Source of the DNA: Desulfoluna butyratoxydans
GTDB lineage: Bacteria > Desulfobacterota > Desulfobacteria > Desulfobacterales > Desulfolunaceae
NCBI RefSeq assembly: GCF_900699765.1
Contig: NZ_CAADHO010000001.1
Span: forward strand, 186,001-250,000
DNA length: 64,000 nucleotides
Direction: 5' to 3'
Numbering within the stretch: position 1 is the first letter of the stretch; each line of letters opens with the position of its first letter. The notes beneath the pieces were generated by a model. The model saw nothing but the letters and a program-made list of their open reading frames with translations. It did not search any database and had not been told where the DNA came from. Of this stretch, positions 63,672 through 64,000 are shown one piece after another. The translations under genes and the position numbers were made by a program.

Positions 63672-64000
63672 GACGTTTCTCCTTGATTCATGGGGTTATG
63701 GGTCGTTTTTTCCTTTCCCGTCGCCCTTGGGAACACGGTCATACCAGTGAGATTAAGCATGGTAAGGCGAGGTTGTGACGGGCGGCATGGGGGGGGGGGG
63801 GGACAAACCCAGAAGGGTTTATCATTAATTCAAGGCAGATACACTCAGCAAGTATCTCACAGGCACATTCACAGAGTCCAGCGCAATCTGTCCCTTCGTT
63901 CCAGGGAAACACTGGCCATAAAAAGGGTGGCCCCTGTTATGCGATGCTGTTTCCTGCCCCTCGGGTTTTCGGTATACTCATGGCTGCTCCCCCCCGCCTT
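63672..64000. other. right-end non-coding region
   Basis: About 330 bases with no supported gene. It contains the poly-G tract at 63789-63802. TATACT at 63973 and ATG at 63980 near the window edge might mark the start of another plus-strand gene, but only seven codons are visible. Confidence 0.35.
63789..63802. repeat. 14-base G homopolymer upstream of the DUF1254 gene
   Basis: A run of 14 G on the plus strand (C on the coding strand of the DUF1254 gene), 118 bases ahead of its start. Such tracts slip in replication and can switch promoters. Assembly or sequencing error must also be considered. Confidence 0.6.

Overview
The window reads as one contiguous piece of a chromosome from a Gram-negative, strictly anaerobic-type bacterium, most like a marine sulfate reducer of the Desulfobacterota (Desulfobacterales-like; this is inference from gene content, not a species call). 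Signs are a complete LPS inner-core and lipid-transport gene set, a SelD gene read through an in-frame UGA (selenocysteine), an anaerobic benzimidazole gene (bzaF) under a cobalamin riboswitch, an F0 operon split from F1, sodium-coupled transport genes and moderately high GC. There is no prophage, insertion sequence, CRISPR array, rRNA or recognised tRNA gene.

Layout. 1-13.5 kb: a partial DHH phosphoesterase, a VanZ-like protein and thrS on the minus strand. Then come plus-strand housekeeping genes: RNase D, a hydrolase, an acyl-CoA ligase, rpsF-rpsR-rplI, dnaB-hflX, an inositol monophosphatase and a small Cys-rich protein. 13.5-25 kb: a repeat-rich gap, an FAD-linked oxidase, a 60-aa protein and dnaA on the minus strand. 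An 839-bp gap follows that could be an origin, then pdxA and uvrA (plus), an FHA protein and the F0 genes atpZ-atpI-atpB-atpE (minus). 25-33 kb: a minus-strand run of selD (selenoprotein), pyrK, pgeF, a nitrilase, comF, rlmB, gmk, a RemA-like gene, yicC, DUF4416 and a Trm112-like gene. 33-55 kb: the LPS region. It holds waaA, kdsB, several glycosyltransferases, an O-antigen ligase, three GT9 heptosyltransferases, a Kdo-kinase-like gene, hldE with a deoxyhypusine-synthase-like neighbour, an LTA-synthase-like phosphotransferase, and lptF-lptG-lpxK. The 37.7-42.4 kb part is the variable outer-core or O-antigen section. 55-60.2 kb: an S24 repressor, then a minus-strand operon read as cobalamin riboswitch - terminator - bzaF - cobT - methyltransferase (BzaC-like), which makes and attaches a cobamide lower ligand. 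60.7-64 kb: sstT and an exported DUF1254 protein with a 14-G run upstream.

The most rewarding items are the riboswitch-controlled bzaF-cobT-methyltransferase operon, which predicts a 5-hydroxy- or 5-methoxybenzimidazolyl cobamide; the selenocysteine codon with its SECIS hairpin in selD; the divergent DNA-contact signature of DnaA beside an oriC-like gap lacking consensus DnaA boxes; the sodium-type signature in AtpE; and a family of REP-like intergenic repeats spread over the whole window.
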